A DNA stretch of 64,000 nucleotides, taken from contig NC_088868.1 of the NCBI RefSeq assembly GCF_032884065.1, positions 5,211,647 through 5,275,646 of the forward strand, read 5' to 3'. This document shows, piece after piece, positions 27,864 through 43,030 of the stretch. A model generated the notes under the pieces. The model was given only the letters and a program-made list of their open reading frames with translations. It had not been told where the DNA came from and did no database searches. This DNA comes from Artemia franciscana. Its lineage: Eukaryota > Arthropoda > Branchiopoda > Anostraca > Artemiidae. Both the position numbers and the translations under genes were made by a program. Within the stretch, counting starts at the first letter, position 1; every line of letters starts with the position of its first letter.

Positions 27864-28013
27864 CTCTACTGGAACTCTTGGAGCAAGCTTGACTTTCAGG
27901 AAGTTATATCCCACTTTTTGAATAAACTTCAGCTGACCAACGATAAGAACAGGCTTTGATTGAGGATCAGCAGCAGACAAGGCGTTGGAAAAGCTAATTG
28001 ATTGTACAACCAT
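27864..28013 (-). CDS. NPEPL1: NPEPL1-type aminopeptidase, exon 1 (residues 1-50)
   Basis: The ATG at 28013-28011 sits in a good context (AAGATGG). The 50 codons include ADPQSKPVLIVGQL and a KVKLAPRV segment. These match the 'SDPQSRPLLLLGQL...GKLQPRV' start that I know from vertebrate NPEPL1, so the start is well supported. The donor GTAGGC follows GAG in phase 0, fitting exon 2's phase 0 start. The protein is a predicted M17 metallo-aminopeptidase; this part belongs to the N-terminal domain and carries no catalytic residue. It faces away from the KLHL gene 14.4 kb to the right. No TATA box or initiator was confidently seen upstream. Confidence 0.87.
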
Positions 28014-28858
28014 CTTAAATAGTTGTAATAAAATTAATAATTAAATTCAACTCATTTTGACAGACTCTATACGGATAAGACCCAGCCTTCATTGTTTTAA
28101 TATTGACATTGGATGAAATCTGGCAAAAACTGTTCGAGGGTTTTCAGGGAGACGAAATGAAATAGAGCTTTTCCACAAATTCCTGACGCAGCTGTCGTTT
28201 TCAATTTGAGGCGGATATCATCCTGAAACGGGGCCAGAAAATATTTCACATATGTAAAAAAAAGTTATATTTTAGCCAAACACATTTTCATCGAGACCTC
28301 TTCTCTGTTAATTCTGAATAAGAGACCGTGCCCGATAATGGCTGAAGGTTTGGAGTTCTGCCTTTAACTCAAAGCCAAAAAAATTGGTCGGAGCCTTAGT
28401 CAAGCCCATCAGAATCTTAATTGGAAGAAAACTTCTGGGAGATAATCGAGCTTGGGAAAAAATTAAACCGAATGGGTTTAAAAGAGGCTAGAAGGCGAAT
28501 AAATCACCGTGATCAACTCCCCATATGGGGGTGTATGTAACAGAAATCCCTTAATAGGTCGTGGGCAAGTGTCATCAGCCAGCAACCCACCTGATAGAAA
28601 ACGTAAAAGAATTAAAACAACTAACCGATCACAAAATACAACCCCAAAGGGCGTTTTGGCAATTCAACGGCCCGAAATTCAGGGGGGCACCAAAAAGAAA
28701 GAGGGATTTCGCTAGTTTTAGGGTCAGAAATGTGCTTGGCAAACCCACAAAGATGAAGATGTTGTGCATTTATTGTAAGCTGTTGAAGCGAAAAATATCA
28801 AGCACAATCTACACTTTTCTATCAATGTTGCATCGTCAGCATAATAAAGGTAAGAAGA
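28014..28858. other. Upstream region of NPEPL1 (promoter/5' UTR expected)
   Basis: This stretch is less repetitive and slightly more GC-rich than its surroundings, as expected for a 5' UTR and promoter on the minus strand, but I can point to no specific element. Open frames at 28509-28884 have no recognisable domain. Confidence 0.35.
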
Positions 28859-28931
28859 AAAAAATGAACAGACGGGACTATTGATCAAGGAAGTGATTTC
28901 CTTGATCAATAGTCCCGTCTGTTCATTTTTT
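28859..28931. repeat. Perfect 34-bp-stem palindrome
   Basis: Left arm 28859-28892, loop GTGAT, right arm 28898-28931, with no mismatch. The arm includes GAACAGACGGGACTATTGAT. The palindrome stops sharply on both sides. A stem this perfect is recent, under selection, or a library/assembly artefact. Confidence 0.95.
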
Positions 28932-29039
28932 CATGAGTAAGTGAATTTCCATCCAGGGGGTGCTGTATTTTCCAGTGTTTTTTAAAAAACAATCAGAAAT
29001 CAAATAAAAAACACGTTTTCTTCAACTGAAAATATGGAG

Positions 29040-29800
29040 CTTCGGCTTGTGATTGTTATTAAATAAAAAAAAACAATTTTTTCAATTGAGGGCTAGAAAC
29101 AACATTAAAACTTGTAAAACACTTGTTAAGTAAACATAGATTTTTGGTTGGAGGGGGGATATTTTGCCGGAGGTTTTCCATGGGGGAATTTTCTGATGGG
29201 ATAAAAGTTTCCAGAGTGTGAAGTTGTCAAGGAAAATTTTAAATTGTGGGAATTCGCAAAAATTCCTATAATTTTTTTTTAATGTCTTGCTTTCTCTTTT
29301 CCATGTCAATTTTAAGTATGGAGTTATTTTATACTGGGATAAATTTTCACTTGGATTGTATTGTCTAGAGGATATTTCTGTGGAGAAGGGGATTTCTCCA
29401 TGGAATTGGGGCCAGATTTCCTGGCATTACTTAAAAACGGTCAAAAATTAAATAAGAAAAACAAGTTTTTTCAACAAAAGTGAAGAGCAACATTAATACT
29501 TAAAACTAACAGAATATGTTACGTTTATGAAAGGGACTGCCCCTCCTTAACACCTCACTCTTTACGCTAAATTTTGAATTTTGTCACAATTTTTTATGAA
29601 CGACTTTTGAAACACAACGGTTGTTTTATTAAAACCATAGGAAGCTTTTTTAAAAATACTTAACTACTTCAGCATAAAGAGCGAAGTGTGGAAAAGGGGG
29701 TAATCCCCTTCTTACCCGTAATGAGTTCTGTTTGTTTTAAGTTTCAATTTCGCTCCTTACTTTAAGTTGAAAAAACTTGTTTTTTTTATATAATTCAGGA
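29040..29800 (+). mobile_element. Repeat A, degenerate partial copy
   Basis: The long hairpin of repeat A is recognisable at about 29455-29795 (acaagttttttcaac, cattaatacttaaaac, ctcactctttacgctaaa, agcataaagagcga, ttgttttaagtttca, ctttaagttgaaaaaacttg). The left 400 bp matches other parts of repeat A in scrambled or inverted order. More diverged than the other three copies, so probably older. Confidence 0.65.
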
Positions 29801-30794
29801 AGACTTTTTGTGAGAAATCATACTTTTTATTAAAATCTTGTTATGGAACATTTGTCTTTAGTTACCATCAGATTCGGTTTTACTGCTACAGAGATCGCTT
29901 GCTCAATGAACTTGAAAGGTTGGTTTTTACGTGCTCCCACCATTACCACGGCTAGGGATAAAGTTTCTACATGCTCTACATCTTAATCAAAAGGAGGAAG
30001 ATTAAAGAATTGATTACAATTTTGTATGGGATGCCACATAAAACCCACAAAGAAGAACAAAAACAGTTTTATATTTCAAAATCTGTTCTGTGTTTTTAAG
30101 AGAGATTTTAAATTATTATATCTGTATATTATAAAACTAAATCAGGTTGAATAATGAGTAAGTGATCCAAATGTTACCAAATTGCTTCTTGTCATTTACT
30201 TCGAAAGATGTTTTTTAAACATAATGTAACTACAGTTGATATTAAATGATTTTCAACACTTACAGTGACAGCAAATAAAAGCCTTTCTCTTTGAAAGGAA
30301 GCTTCTCTTATTGGCCATCTCTGAACGAAATAAAACTTATTTCAAATTTTATTTTTGAGCTTAAAGCCTAAAATTTATAATGAAACCTAAGGGGATGCTG
30401 ATATTGAATAGATCAATATGCCTCCAATGAGCCGTTTCTTCCTTTATTTGGTAAAGGTATAGTATGCCTTCTGAAATAAAAAAAAAATACAGTAAATATA
30501 TAAGATGATAAGGCATAAACCAAACTTAATACCAAATTTATTGCTCTGGTCGGATACACACTACCGAAAGTTTCGTTTTGTTGGCTAAAAAGGGAAATCT
30601 GTTGAAAATCAGTCCTAATGATTAATATTGCAAATAGAGACTGAAATAGAAGAACAAGAAGAAAGAATTATCCAAATCAAGACCGAAAAGCCTGTAAAAA
30701 AAGCAATAAAAACAGCTTGCTTTACAATGTATGTGGTAGGCTTTAGGCTGTTCTCCTGAGTTAGGCCTGGCCTATATTAATCATTTTTAGATTT
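29801..30794. other. Unassigned intergenic sequence
   Basis: AT-rich. No gene, repeat or RNA recognised. Confidence 0.5.
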
Positions 30795-31910
30795 TGACCA
30801 TTGTGCCTCATTTAGTAAATTGGGTAAAATTTTAGAGAAATTAATATTTGCTATCTTGGAAAGGGTTAGGTTATGGTAATGAAACTTTCAGGGATGAATC
30901 TACAGACAAGGTATGTCCAGGGAACAGGGGCTTAGCTCCAGCATTTCCTTTGGGGGGGGGGTGTCCATCCAGAAAGTCAATGGACATAATATAATAATTT
31001 TCTCCAAAATTATTCGGGAGTAGGAAAATGGGGCTGCCAAGAAAAACAAAACACCACTGTCTAGGAAGTTATTTTGAAGTGCCTACCTCCTCTCTCTCCC
31101 TATAGGGGGCACTAACCTTTAATGAGCATTACAAATCATTGTGTTATAACATTGAAACCTTGCAAAATAGATCTTCTGCTTAGCTTAAAAAAGTACAAAA
31201 AAAAGTATTTTCAGCTTCATAACTTAAGCTTGACTCCAATTTTTGAGGCTTCAAAGATATGCAAATACATTTTCTAAATTCTGTAAAAGACCCATTAATA
31301 TTGCTTGAAATTCTAGTCAAATAACAGGAATTGCATTTTCAAAATTAAACCAGGGAAAAAGAAACTGAAAGCTCAAAATCAAGATAGCCTATAGGCTAAT
31401 GGGTCAATGTTCCTATTTCCTGAACAGTTGTTTAGGGTCATGAACCTATTGTTAATAGATGCATTTTCAATTTTTGAACATCTTTTCTCTCTTGTAAAAT
31501 TACCACAAACTCACCATTATGGAGTTAATATATATTTGCACCTTAGTGGGGGGGGGGGGGTAAAGCAAAGCACATATTAAATACAGCAATGGTTAGTTTA
31601 CATATTTAATATATGCTATACTTTACCCCCACCCCCCTGATGTGCAAATAAATAGCCCAAATTTGTTTCTAAACAATTACAGATTTGTGATTTCAAATAT
31701 CCAATCAACAAAATGGAAAAGATTGCAATTCTATGTGTAAATACAAGAATATTTGGGCTGGAATAACTCCATAACAGTGAGTTTGCTGTAGTTTTGCAAT
31801 AGAGAAAACATTTTCAAAAAGTCAAAATGCTTTTATAAAAATATTTTTATGACCCTAAACAATTGTTCAGGTAATAGGAACATTGACTGGCTAATGTTGT
31901 TATGTTGAAA
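30795..31910. repeat. Foldback element, second copy
   Basis: Related to 25640-27520. The left arm (ggaaagggttaggtta, gaaactttcagggatgaatc) lies at 30850-30920, and the central palindrome at about 31400-31900 (tcaatgttcctatttcctga ... tcaggtaataggaacattga) has a G-run/C-run core at 31547-31640. It is interrupted by the small hAT-like element at 30925-31059. Confidence 0.65.
30925..31059. mobile_element. Small hAT-like MITE nested in the foldback element
   Basis: A 135 bp insert begins CAGGGGCTTAGCTCC and ends CACCACTG, hAT-style termini. Comparison with intact foldback copies (tatgtcctgggaaggtatt) shows that the insert broke this phrase, leaving tccagggaa on the left and tctaggaag on the right, a decayed target duplication of about 8 bp. 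No transposase. Confidence 0.6.
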
Positions 31911-33194
31911 TTCCAGTAAGTCAAGTAGGTGGCTTTAATTTTTGTCAGATAATTTATAGAAAGAAAGCTTCATCTTTTGTTTATTGTTGATAATCCACTC
32001 TCAGTAAGCAGAAACTTAGTACTTGTTGGTTTTCTAAGAGAAAATATTATAGATTATATCATTTTGTGTTGTTTCAATTTTTTGCATCAGGGTCTTTGCA
32101 CAAGCACCATAAACAATAAGCCCATAATCAAAATAGGGTCTCATGTGTGATTTATGAGGTTGTAAAGTTTTCTGATCAGGGAAGAAGTCAAATTGGGTGT
32201 GTTCTTTGTAGGGGAGGGGGGGGGGGGGTAAGGCAAGATAATGTTGAGAGAGAGAAGTACAGTGGAAGGTATCTGAGAGGGGAGGGGTTTATTTTGGCAA
32301 AAAATGAGTAGAGTCCAGAACCAGGTGGTAGCTTCTTGGATAAAAGAGATGAACAGAGTCAAAAGGAAGTGGATTTTGGGGAGGAATGTGAGTAGGGGGG
32401 GGACAACCCCCCAACCTTTAACTCCAAAGGCAAAAATCCTTACACTACAACTATTTAGGTCAGGGGTGACAGGACTACTAACAATCCTGTCAGTCACCAT
32501 AAATAAATTAAAACATCAATAGGTTAATAATAAACAGGTGAAACAACAAAGTGAAACAACAAAGTGAAATCACATCTTTTTCATAATAAAAAATACAACA
32601 AATACAAGCCAGGGGGGGAGTGGACCCCCTGTCAATAATAAATTAAGAAAGCAAAATAAACCAAAAGTAGGCATTGCAGTAAGAGTCAAAGAAGGGTAAA
32701 ATAGGGTTGATAAGCACTCTGAAGCATGTTGGAATTTGATTGTTTTAATAGGCAGGATTAGAAGAGACTTAGCAGCATGCACTTCATCAGTCATAGCAAG
32801 CCAGAAGCCAAATAATTCACTGCAAGACAAGTGTAGAGGTGTCAGGGACCACAGGGTGACAGTTCCTTGTGGTTTAATTGACAAACTGTCACAGAGCTAC
32901 CCAACAAGGGAAATAGAAACTTTAAAAATATTTGGTCTATTGCAATTTAAATTTGTCTTTTTCTCTCTCTTTGTTTTGCTATTCAAATCTTACCCTTGCA
33001 ACAATACTTCATGAGGTGGCAAGAGTTAAGGGCCAGGCACATATAGCTCCAGTTTCAGTTCCAAAAATTGCATGCAGGGTATATGAACTTTTTTTGGCAC
33101 CAATTTGCAAAATCGGTGCCAAATTAAAAAGAAAACGGCAACAATTTGAGCTTGAATTTTTTTTTAGTTTTCAGTGCCAATTTATGAAAACTAC
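31911..33194. other. Unassigned intergenic sequence
   Basis: It contains G and C homopolymer runs near 32214, 32394 and 32610 and several short open frames without domains. No feature supported. Confidence 0.45.
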
Positions 33195-33455
33195 TACTAC
33201 TACAACTCACCGCAACACCTGAGGCCAACACAGCTACGCATTCTTTTCCTCCATCCTAATCTATTCAAAGTCTCCCTCTTTACGTCCTCCCAAAAATTTC
33301 CCATTTTCCTTAAATCTTTCATGATGACATCATCCCACCCCAACTGCAGACAACCTGATTTCTGTTTAGTCCTAGACATTTGGCCAAAAAAGATATTCTT
33401 TGGCATGCTGCCATCCTTCATCTGCAGAACGTGTTGTAGCCAGTAGCTAATGTCA
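33195..33455 (-). mobile_element. LINE C-terminal fragment
   Basis: The minus strand reads from near 33450 as the typical tail of a non-LTR element protein: MKDGSMPKNIFFGQMS, GWDDVIMKDLRKMGNFWEDV and ETLNRLGWRKRMRSCVGL, then a stop near 33200. This matches the usual 'GR..W...V..DL..MG..WE...' C-terminus. The RT and endonuclease are absent (5' truncation). Confidence 0.7.
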
Positions 33456-33649
33456 TCGTGATTTCAAAAAAAAAAATCCTGAGGTATTTCAATCATTTCC
33501 TTCTCTTCAGCAGGAAAAATCAAAACAACAAAGTTGGGATCAATCATGCAACTATTGATGAACTGCAGTTGATTATGGTGTCCATGATGTTTACTTTTGA
33601 AAATATTTTTTTGCTGCCAATTGCTCTAAACTAGATTGACTAGTGTGCA

Positions 33650-34015
33650 TTTTCTATATTGTATAGATTAATACTATACCTCTACTTGCTGATACTTTGA
33701 TCCCTTTAAATATCTATATACTGTTTTTATTCCCAAGGAGAGCTGAGGTAGTCATACTAGAAATAATCTATATTTTTTGCACTAGATTAAATTAACTAAA
33801 CTAGACAAAACAGTTAGTATCTTCTATACTCTATATATTGATGATTGGATCTCTATAGATATATATATGCTGTTATCTTTCTAAGGAGATCTGTGGTAGT
33901 CTTTTCAAAACATAATTTGTCTTTATGCTATGTTAAAATAGATTGTACTGTTTGACATTTCTTTTTTTTATGAATTAATACTTTTGTATGGTGATGCTTT
34001 GGTTTCTATAGATAT
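33650..34015 (+). repeat. 148 bp tandem array, left part
   Basis: Units carry aaggagatctgaggtagtc, agaaataat, tagattaaatt, tcaaactagacaaaac and tctatagatat. The aaggag landmark lies at 33735 and 33883, 148 bp apart. The array stops mid-unit where repeat A begins and resumes at 41590. Confidence 0.75.
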
Positions 34016-36004
<1,989 letters not shown>

Positions 36005-36177
36005 TGCTGCAACAAGTACTCCAAATTTTTACTTAAATATCAAGTATTAAGTACTCATTGTTTTTTTACTTAAATATCAAGTAATAAGTACTTTCCAAAT
36101 TCTTACTTAAGTATCAAATATCGAGTACTTGCCAAAATTGTACTTAAGTAATACTTCAAGTACTACATCAAGTATTT

Positions 36178-36181
<4 letters not shown>

Positions 36182-36244
<63 letters not shown>
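36182..36244. repeat. (TA)n microsatellite
   Basis: About 63 bp of TA between the hAT-like left end and the second repeat A copy. Confidence 0.97.
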
Positions 36245-38151
<1,907 letters not shown>

Positions 38152-38289
38152 CTGATATAAAGTCCATGCTACCTTTTTTTAAAGCCATTCTGAAAGCTTC
38201 TTAGCCCCTTCCCTTGCCTAGAAAATGTCGTCTGTCATTCCTCTCTTGGAAATCTTAATCATGAACCAGAATTTTCGTTTTATCGTTTT

Positions 38290-39106
38290 TAACCGTTTCC
38301 CTTGTTCGGCTGGTACACACCCAATGAAGTCCAAGAAAATAATCTTAACCAATTTTCAACACAACGGCTTGCAAGGAAAAGACTCAAAATATTTAAGTGC
38401 AGTCAAAAAACTCTTTGGATCAGAAAAACTCATTGGATCAGACATATGACATGACAGGATTAACACAGTGTACGTAGTGCTGAACTTCTGGCAATTAGTG
38501 TTCAATCAAATCTGGCACGTTTGAAAAAATACAGGGTTATTCTGAAACATGTGGGAATGATGGAAAAAATATTGAAAGTATTGTTTTCCATTGTTTGGCT
38601 GGTAATCTGAACCAATTTTCAACACAGCTGCTTGAAAGAAAAAGACTTTCAAAACAATTAAGTGCAGTCAAAGAATTCCTGATTGGATCAGACGGATCAC
38701 ATGACAGGATTAACACAGTGCACATGGAGTTGAACTTCTGGTGATTAGTGTTCAGTCAAATCTGGCATGTTTGAAAAAATACACGGTTATTCTGAAACAT
38801 GTGGGAATGATAAAAAAAATATTGAAAATATTTTTTTCCCTTGTTTGGCTGGTAGACACCCAACGAAGTCCAAAAAATAATCTGAACCAATTTTCAACAC
38901 AAAGGCGTGAAAGAAAAAGACTATCAAAACAATTAAGTGCAGTCAAAAAACTTCTGATTGGATCAGACTGATCAAATGAAAGGATTAATACAGTGCACAT
39001 AGAGTTGGACTTCTGGCGATTAGAGTTCAGTCAAATCTGGCACGTTTGAAAAAATACAGGATTATTCTGAAACACGTCGGAATGGTGGAAAAATATGGAA
39101 AATAGA
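38290..39106 (+). repeat. Three-copy tandem repeat, ~280 bp unit
   Basis: Units start with ccttgttyggctggta and contain accaattttcaacaca, aattaagtgcagtcaaa, gattggatcagac, catgacaggattaacacag, gttgaacttctgg, cagtcaaatctgg and ttattctgaaacatgtggga. The middle copy lacks ~25 bp near its start. No coding sense. Confidence 0.85.
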
Positions 39107-39540
39107 AAAATAAACATTGGATTGGCTTTAAAACAGATAAAAGTTAATAAAGTAGTTCATTCTCTGATTCAATAAGTAAAAACCTTAGCAACAAAAAAAA
39201 AACAACTCAAATTTAAAAGTAAGGAGCCAAGTGAGTCAGTTGCAGACTTTTTTAACAAGAGAAATTAAAACTCAATAATCAAAAATCAATAATCAATTGA
39301 AGGCATGTCTCGCCCTCGGCACCTTTACAAGGAAACTGCCTCAAGTTTTCAAGTTAAATTTCAGACACGCTATGAAAATGTATGGCATCTATATCCTATG
39401 GCTGGTTCTCACTCAAGCAAGTCGCGTGGTGTGTCGTCAATTCAGATGGTTGGTAAAACTCCCTACAAACATTTATTATAAAATCACAGGCCTTCAGCAA
39501 GTCCACTGATTCAGACGCATTCCATATGGATGGTCAAACT

Positions 39541-40400
39541 GCAAAATGAATGAATGAATCAATGAATGAACTTTATTATCCGTAAAAATATAAAAAAAAC
39601 GCAAAGTACAGAGTATTATAAATAAACAAAAACGATAAAGAGCAAGACAAAATTCAAACTAACAAAAGACAGCATGGACTAATTAACCAGTATCAATATG
39701 GAAAAAAGGCTGCAGAGGGTCGTAACCGTGAATAAAGTACATAGTCTTTTTACATAAATCATCACTGGAAGACCGAATTCAAGAAGGCATATCTATTCAA
39801 CCAAATCGAGTTTTTTCTTTTTTGGTGTCATTTAGGAAGCCGGAGGAGGATTTTGCGATATCTGAAATAAGCCACATGTAGAGTATGGGGATTTTTCTTA
39901 TGAAACAGATGAGCCATGCCTGATAAAAACCCAAAAGCACAGGGGCGCAATAAGCGTTATAAATCATTCACAAACCATTGCGGTCGTAACAGCTTTTGTT
40001 TGGGGATATTTTTCCATAAGTGACGCATAGGTTTTTCACAGCTTGATTCACTAGGGATGAAAAGGTAATGGAAAGTGTTGGACCATAACACAGACCAAGC
40101 CAACTAACTAAAGAAGAACATGGCAGAATTGCAGTCCCAGCAACAAATGGAGCAACCGCATAAGAGTTATTAAAACCAATAAAATCGCATTTAGACGCAT
40201 TAACTGACAGTCCAATCTTAGATAGCTCATTGGTTAATATAGTAAAATCCGAAAGCAATCCACAACCAGTCCGGGCAACAAGAAGAACATCATCTGTATA
40301 TGCAACAGAAGACAAACCAATATTACCATAAGAAACAAAACTTTTAAGGGGACACAGGTACAATGCAAGCACACATTTAAATATACTAGAAGACAATACA
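39541..40400 (-). pseudogene. LINE fragment with RT motif C and 3' tail
   Basis: On the minus strand, 40396-39968 encodes an RT palm-to-thumb segment: SVAYTDDVLLVART (YTDD motif), then LSKIGLSVNASKCDFIGFN. The element continues to a 3' end with aataaagttcattcattg and a (CATT)n-like tail at 39541-39570. It is 5'-truncated near 40400, before RT motifs A and B. It differs from the YADD element at 456-4055 and the FADD element at 60423, so at least three LINE lineages are present. Confidence 0.75.
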
Positions 40401-41330
40401 GCAGAAGTTGCAACCTATCTATTTCTAGCAGCAGTTTTCACACCATGAAGTGGCAAAACTATGAGACTAAGTCGAAAATTTTCTGAGAAAAAAGGAATGA
40501 AACAAGAGCTAAGAGCTCATATGGCACTTGTGACGAGGTCAGAAGAGCCAAGAGCTCATATGGCATGAGCTCTAGCAAAATTATAAGAATCAATAGATTA
40601 ATTTAAAAGAAAAATGAGAGGCTTGATGTTGGTCGAAATTTAAAATAAGAGCTCTGAGACACAAGGTCCTTTTAAGTATCAAAATTCATTAAGATCCAAT
40701 CACCCACTCACAAGTTAAAAATACCTCATTTTTCTAATTTTTCCTTTCCCTTCAGCCCCCCCCCCCAGATGGTTGAATTGGGGAAATCAACTTTATCAAG
40801 TCAATTCGTGCAGGTCCCTGACACGCCTACCAATTTTCTTTGTCCTAGCACGTCCAGAAGTACCAAACTCACCAAAGCACTGGACCCCCCTAAGCCCCAA
40901 GCACTGCTCCACAGAAATCTGGTTCAGCTGACGAGATGACAAAACTTAAACACTAATGTCAGAAATATAAGCCCTATTGACTACAGTATGCAACATTTAA
41001 CACAAAACAAGGGATTTTAGCTCACTGTGGACCCAGTGAACTGTGAAATAATTTCAATTTTCTTTGTTATATAACTTTTAAACAAAAATTAAACCAAGTA
41101 TTAATCGTGCTATAATTTTTTTTCTTCAAAAACAATATCTCATCTCATATCCAAAAATAGGGCATGGAGCTATATCTGAGTTTACTCTATATCTAAAGGG
41201 CGATGTTTTCTTGTACATTGCCAAAGCACAGACACACAAAAGCTATATCTGAGTTTGCTCTAAATCCAAAGGTGATGTTTTCTTGTACATTGCCAAAGCA
41301 CACACGCACAAAATTTTCCTGTCAAAAGTA
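40401..41330 (+). repeat. Repeat C and short tandem duplications
   Basis: 40640-40760 matches 1-190 in reverse complement (ctctgagacacaaggtcc, agatccaatcaccc, aagttaaaaatacctc). Nearby are a doubled agagctcatatggca (about 40505-40570) and a doubled ~70 bp unit (ctatatctgagttt... tgttttcttgtacattgcc) at about 41170-41310. No gene. Confidence 0.6.
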
Positions 41331-41506
41331 AAGTATTTGAAAAACAAGTACATTAAAAGTATCTTAAGTAATAAGTATTTTGTAATCTTACTTAAGTATC
41401 AAGTAATAAGTACACCCTAGAGTTTTTACTTAAGTACAAGTACAAGTAATGGAAAATTTTACTTAAGTAGTACTTCAAGTAAAAGTATTTCAAGTAAGTG
41501 ACAGCA

Positions 41507-41511
<5 letters not shown>

Positions 41512-41589
<78 letters not shown>
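41512..41589. repeat. (TA)n microsatellite
   Basis: About 78 bp of TA at the right end of the hAT-like composite, where the 148 bp array resumes. Confidence 0.97.
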
Positions 41590-41593
<4 letters not shown>

Positions 41594-42425
41594 TTTTTCC
41601 TAAGGAAACCTGAGGTAGTTTCTTTTTAAAATAATTTGTGGTTTTATGCTAGATTAAATGAATCAAACCAGACAAAACTGTTTGCACCTTATGTACTCTG
41701 TAGGTTGATGATTCTATTTTTGCAGATAGTTATACATTATTTTCTTTCTAAGGACATCTGAGGTAGTGTTTTCAGACACAATACTTTTTTTTACTATGTT
41801 GAACTAGGTTAAATAGTTAGGATTTTCTATACTCTATATATTAATGCTTCTATATGTTAATGCTTTGATATACATAGAAATGAGATAGTATTTTTTTGGA
41901 GTGAGGTAGTCTTTTTAGAAATAATCCATAGTTTTGTGCTATATTATGCACATATACTTTTTTATATATTTTTATGCATTGTATTATATATTTATTTAAT
42001 AAATTTTATTTAACAGATACTTTTTTATGTTGATGCTTTGATCTCAATTGATATGAGGTAGTATTTTTTGATCTGAGATAGTCTTTTTAGAAATAATTTG
42101 TAGTTTCAAGCTTGATATTTCTTTTTGTTGATGTTCAATATATCTATTGGGTATTTGTATATTGTTTTCTTTGTAAGAATAGTTGACATAGTCTTTCTGG
42201 AAATAATTGGGGGTTTTATTCTAGATTAAATTCATCAAACTTGACATAACCGTTTGCATTTTCTACTTTTATATTTCTATTTCTATTTCTCTATATTTCT
42301 ATTCTACAGTTTCTATATTCTTTAGATGGACACTTCCGTATGTTAGTGCTTCTACTTCTATAGCTATTTGTATATTGCTCTCTTGTTAAGCAGATCTGAG
42401 ATGGCCTTTTTGGAAATAATGTCCT
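41590..42425 (+). repeat. 148 bp tandem array, right part, abutting KLHL exon 1
   Basis: The array continues from 33650-34015 after the nested insertions: landmarks at 41602 and 41750 are again 148 bp apart, with later, more diverged units near 41897, 42073, 42176 and 42390. The last unit (gatctgagatggcctttttggaaataatgtcc) runs directly into the pyrimidine tract and AG before the KLHL start codon. Confidence 0.7.
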
Positions 42426-42442
42426 TTTTTTAGATAATTAAA

Positions 42443-42619
42443 ATGAGTGCCACAGTAGAAATTCCACTGACTAACTACAGCTCTCATGAAAACATGTCTG
42501 GTGTGAAAAATTATTCAGACAAATCGTATCCTGGAAATGTTCTTAATAAGCTTTTCAAATTGTGGAAACATTCCAGCTTCTGTGATGTAACAGTGGTAGT
42601 TGAAGGAACTTATTTTAAG
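42443..42619 (+). CDS. KLHL-family BTB-Kelch protein, exon 1 (residues 1-59)
   Basis: Proteins of this family dock substrates onto Cullin-3 ubiquitin ligases: BTB binds Cul3, BACK stabilises the pair and Kelch repeats bind substrate. The ATG (AAAATGAG) is the first in frame. After ~30 leader residues come NVLNKLFKLWKHSSFCDVTV and VEGTYFK, the usual start of a KLHL BTB domain (helix, then 'FCDVTL.V'). The donor GTAGGT follows AAG in phase 0. A possible acceptor (cctttttttag) lies 9 bases before the ATG, so a 5' UTR exon may exist further left. Which KLHL member this is I cannot say. Confidence 0.9.
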
Positions 42620-42779
42620 GTAGGTTATTAGCTTGTAATAAGTCAGCATAACCACTGACTATATTGAATCAAGTATGATTCTGAAGCATGGGCGTTCTAA
42701 AAAATGCAGAAAGATTTGCTAGACGTTTTTGAGAGAAATTGCCTACTGATTGTTTTTGGGTACTTAACTTACTGACTGT

Positions 42780-43030
42780 ATCTACATGACAGATTGTCCT
42801 TTTGGCCAACTGGGTAGGGCCAAACGAAAAGCTGGTTGTCCTCGATCAAGGGGGCAACTCGATTGTGGGAAGATGTTGTTAGAGAAGATTTAAGGGAAAT
42901 GGGAACCTCCCGAGAAGGTGTAAAGAGGAAGGTGTTGAGTAGATAGGGATGAAAGAGGAGCGCTTGTATCTATTTTGGCCTCGGTTGGCTTGGCGTTGCA
43001 GTGTTCCTCTTCCATTTTTGAAGTGCTCAC
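42780..43030 (+). mobile_element. LINE 3'-end fragment in KLHL intron 1
   Basis: The plus strand shows decayed residues of a non-LTR element C-terminus: KRKAGCPRSRG, then in shifted frames a W-DVVREDLREMG-like and a VLSR-GWK-like block. Several frameshifts and stops. 5'-truncated. Confidence 0.5.

Noticed and set aside
28509-28884. Two overlapping plus-strand frames as a small gene
   Set aside because: No domain, no plausible splice sites and poor start context; the 3' end overlaps the palindrome.
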